Assembly: GCA_023393575.1 (NCBI GenBank)
Contig: JAEWKX010000294.1
Span: 1 to 15,871 of the forward strand
Length of the DNA: 15,871 nucleotides
From: Pseudomonadota bacterium
Lineage (GTDB): Bacteria; Pseudomonadota; Alphaproteobacteria; Rhizobiales; Rhizobiaceae
Direction of reading: 5' to 3'
Shown here: piece by piece, positions 15,119-15,871 of the stretch
Layout: each line of letters starts with the position of its first letter
Numbering within the stretch: the stretch's first letter is position 1
Made by a program: the position numbers and the translations under genes
The notes under the pieces: generated by a model
Databases searched by the model: none
What the model was told of the DNA's origin: nothing
What the model saw: the letters and a program-made list of their open reading frames with translations, nothing else

Positions 15119-15871
15119 ATGGCGGCAAGTCCAACACCGGTCTTCAAGGCTGGGCTCATCGGCAAAGGCATCCAGGCATCATTGACTCCGGCGATGCACA
15201 TGACGGAGGGCCGGGCTCAGGGATTGGACTACCGGTATGAGTTGCTCGATCTCGACCGGTTGGGTGCCGGTTCACCGAGTCTTGCCGATCTGATCATCCA
15301 GGCGGAGGCGCAGGGATTCGGCGGCCTCAACGTCACCCATCCCTTTAAGCAGGACGTCGTGGAGTTCGTCGACACGCTGTCAGCCGAAGCGGCAGCTCTG
15401 CGTGCCGTCAATACCATCGTCCTTCGCGGCGGACGACGACATGGCTACAATACCGACTGGTGGGGCTTTGCGGAAAGCTTCCGGCGAGGTCTGCCCGAAG
15501 CTGATCTCCGTTCCGTCGTCCAGCTTGGAGCGGGGGGCGCAGGTGCGGCCACCGCTTTCGCCATCCTCCACTCTGGAGCCGAAAGGCTGGTCCTCTTTGA
15601 TTCCGACGAGGCCCGTGCCGCTGGTCTATCCGACAGCATGCGCAGCTACTTCCCTTCAGCTGAGGTCGAGGTGGTCCGCGATCTGGAAGCCGCGATGGCC
15701 GCCGCGTCCGGCGTGATCCATGCCACCCCCACGGGAATGGAGAAATATCCCGGACTGCCCCTGCCGGCGGCTTTCTTGCACCGGTCATTGTGGGTAGCCG
15801 AGATCGTCTACTTCCCGCTGAACACGGAGCTTCTGATCGAAGCACGACGTCGCGGATGCCAGGCTCTCGAT
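15119..15871 (+). CDS. Quinate/shikimate dehydrogenase family protein (partial, C-terminus outside window)
   Basis: This NAD(P)-dependent enzyme would interconvert shikimate and 3-dehydroshikimate, or quinate and 3-dehydroquinate. 251 residues are visible of a family usually about 280-290 long. The N-terminus, FKAGLIGKGIQASLTPAMHM followed by TEG, replaces the biosynthetic AroE S-x-S-P-x-x-H-N pattern with S-L-T-P-A-M-H and resembles catabolic QsuD from Corynebacterium. GLNVTHPFKQ has the catalytic Lys, VNTIV and GYNTDWWGF the paired Asp, and LGAGGAGAAT binds the nucleotide. VIHATPTGM and AEIVYFPLNTELL are also conserved. GAGG lies seven bases before the ATG at 15119. A second, stronger ribosome site at 15062-15068 serves another frame. 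Context (own TetR, near a TRAP operon) favours catabolism over aromatic biosynthesis. Confidence 0.88.
   Translation, partial: MAASPTPVFKAGLIGKGIQASLTPAMHMTEGRAQGLDYRYELLDLDRLGAGSPSLADLIIQAEAQGFGGLNVTHPFKQDVVEFVDTLSAEAAALRAVNTIVLRGGRRHGYNTDWWGFAESFRRGLPEADLRSVVQLGAGGAGAATAFAILHSGAERLVLFDSDEARAAGLSDSMRSYFPSAEVEVVRDLEAAMAAASGVIHATPTGMEKYPGLPLPAAFLHRSLWVAEIVYFPLNTELLIEARRRGCQALD

Noticed and set aside
8700..15871. Possible mobile element or genomic-island borders
   Set aside because: I found no transposase, integrase, tRNA or terminal repeats, and base composition appears even by eye.

Overview
The window is G+C-rich and protein-dense. Its gene families (ATGA-coupled branched-chain-amino-acid-type ABC operon, TRAP transporter, IclR and TetR regulators, a YdeP-type molybdoenzyme) suggest an alphaproteobacterium, probably Rhizobiales. 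That placement is inference from gene content and style; no rRNA or tRNA is present. The region looks like an accessory catabolic and transport island rather than a housekeeping block.

Layout. Positions 1-9458 are all read on the minus strand. In transcription order they are: an IclR-family regulator (8709-9458); a 395-base regulatory gap; a periplasmic binding protein (7141-8313); LivH, LivM, LivG and LivF-type ABC components (7087 down to 3740), the last three each starting inside the stop codon of the gene before; a YdeP-type molybdopterin oxidoreductase whose reading frame is broken near 2731; and a succinate/acetyl-CoA:CoA transferase that runs off the left edge. Divergent from iclR, on the plus strand, are a thiamine-diphosphate enzyme of the acetolactate-synthase superfamily (9579-11294) and a complete TRAP transporter dctP-dctQ-dctM (11347-14241). 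A TetR-family regulator (14266-14982, minus) converges on dctM and is divergent from a quinate/shikimate-dehydrogenase-like gene (15119 to the right edge).

How the parts may work together (inference). The IclR protein sits between the ABC operon and the TPP-enzyme/TRAP operon and is well placed to control one or both. TRAP and HAAT-type ABC systems both import small carboxylates or related compounds. The TPP enzyme would cleave or condense a 2-oxo acid or similar substrate, and the CoA transferase would activate a carboxylate product. The QsuD-like dehydrogenase with its own TetR is a second, separately regulated entry point for hydroaromatic acids. The actual substrates cannot be read from the sequence.

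The most notable non-coding signals are three promoter-like TTGACA boxes, each with a palindromic or repeated operator-like sequence in or just after the -35/-10 interval. They lie upstream of the ABC operon, upstream of the TPP enzyme, and between tetR and the dehydrogenase. No CRISPR array, insertion sequence, phage gene or RNA gene was seen.
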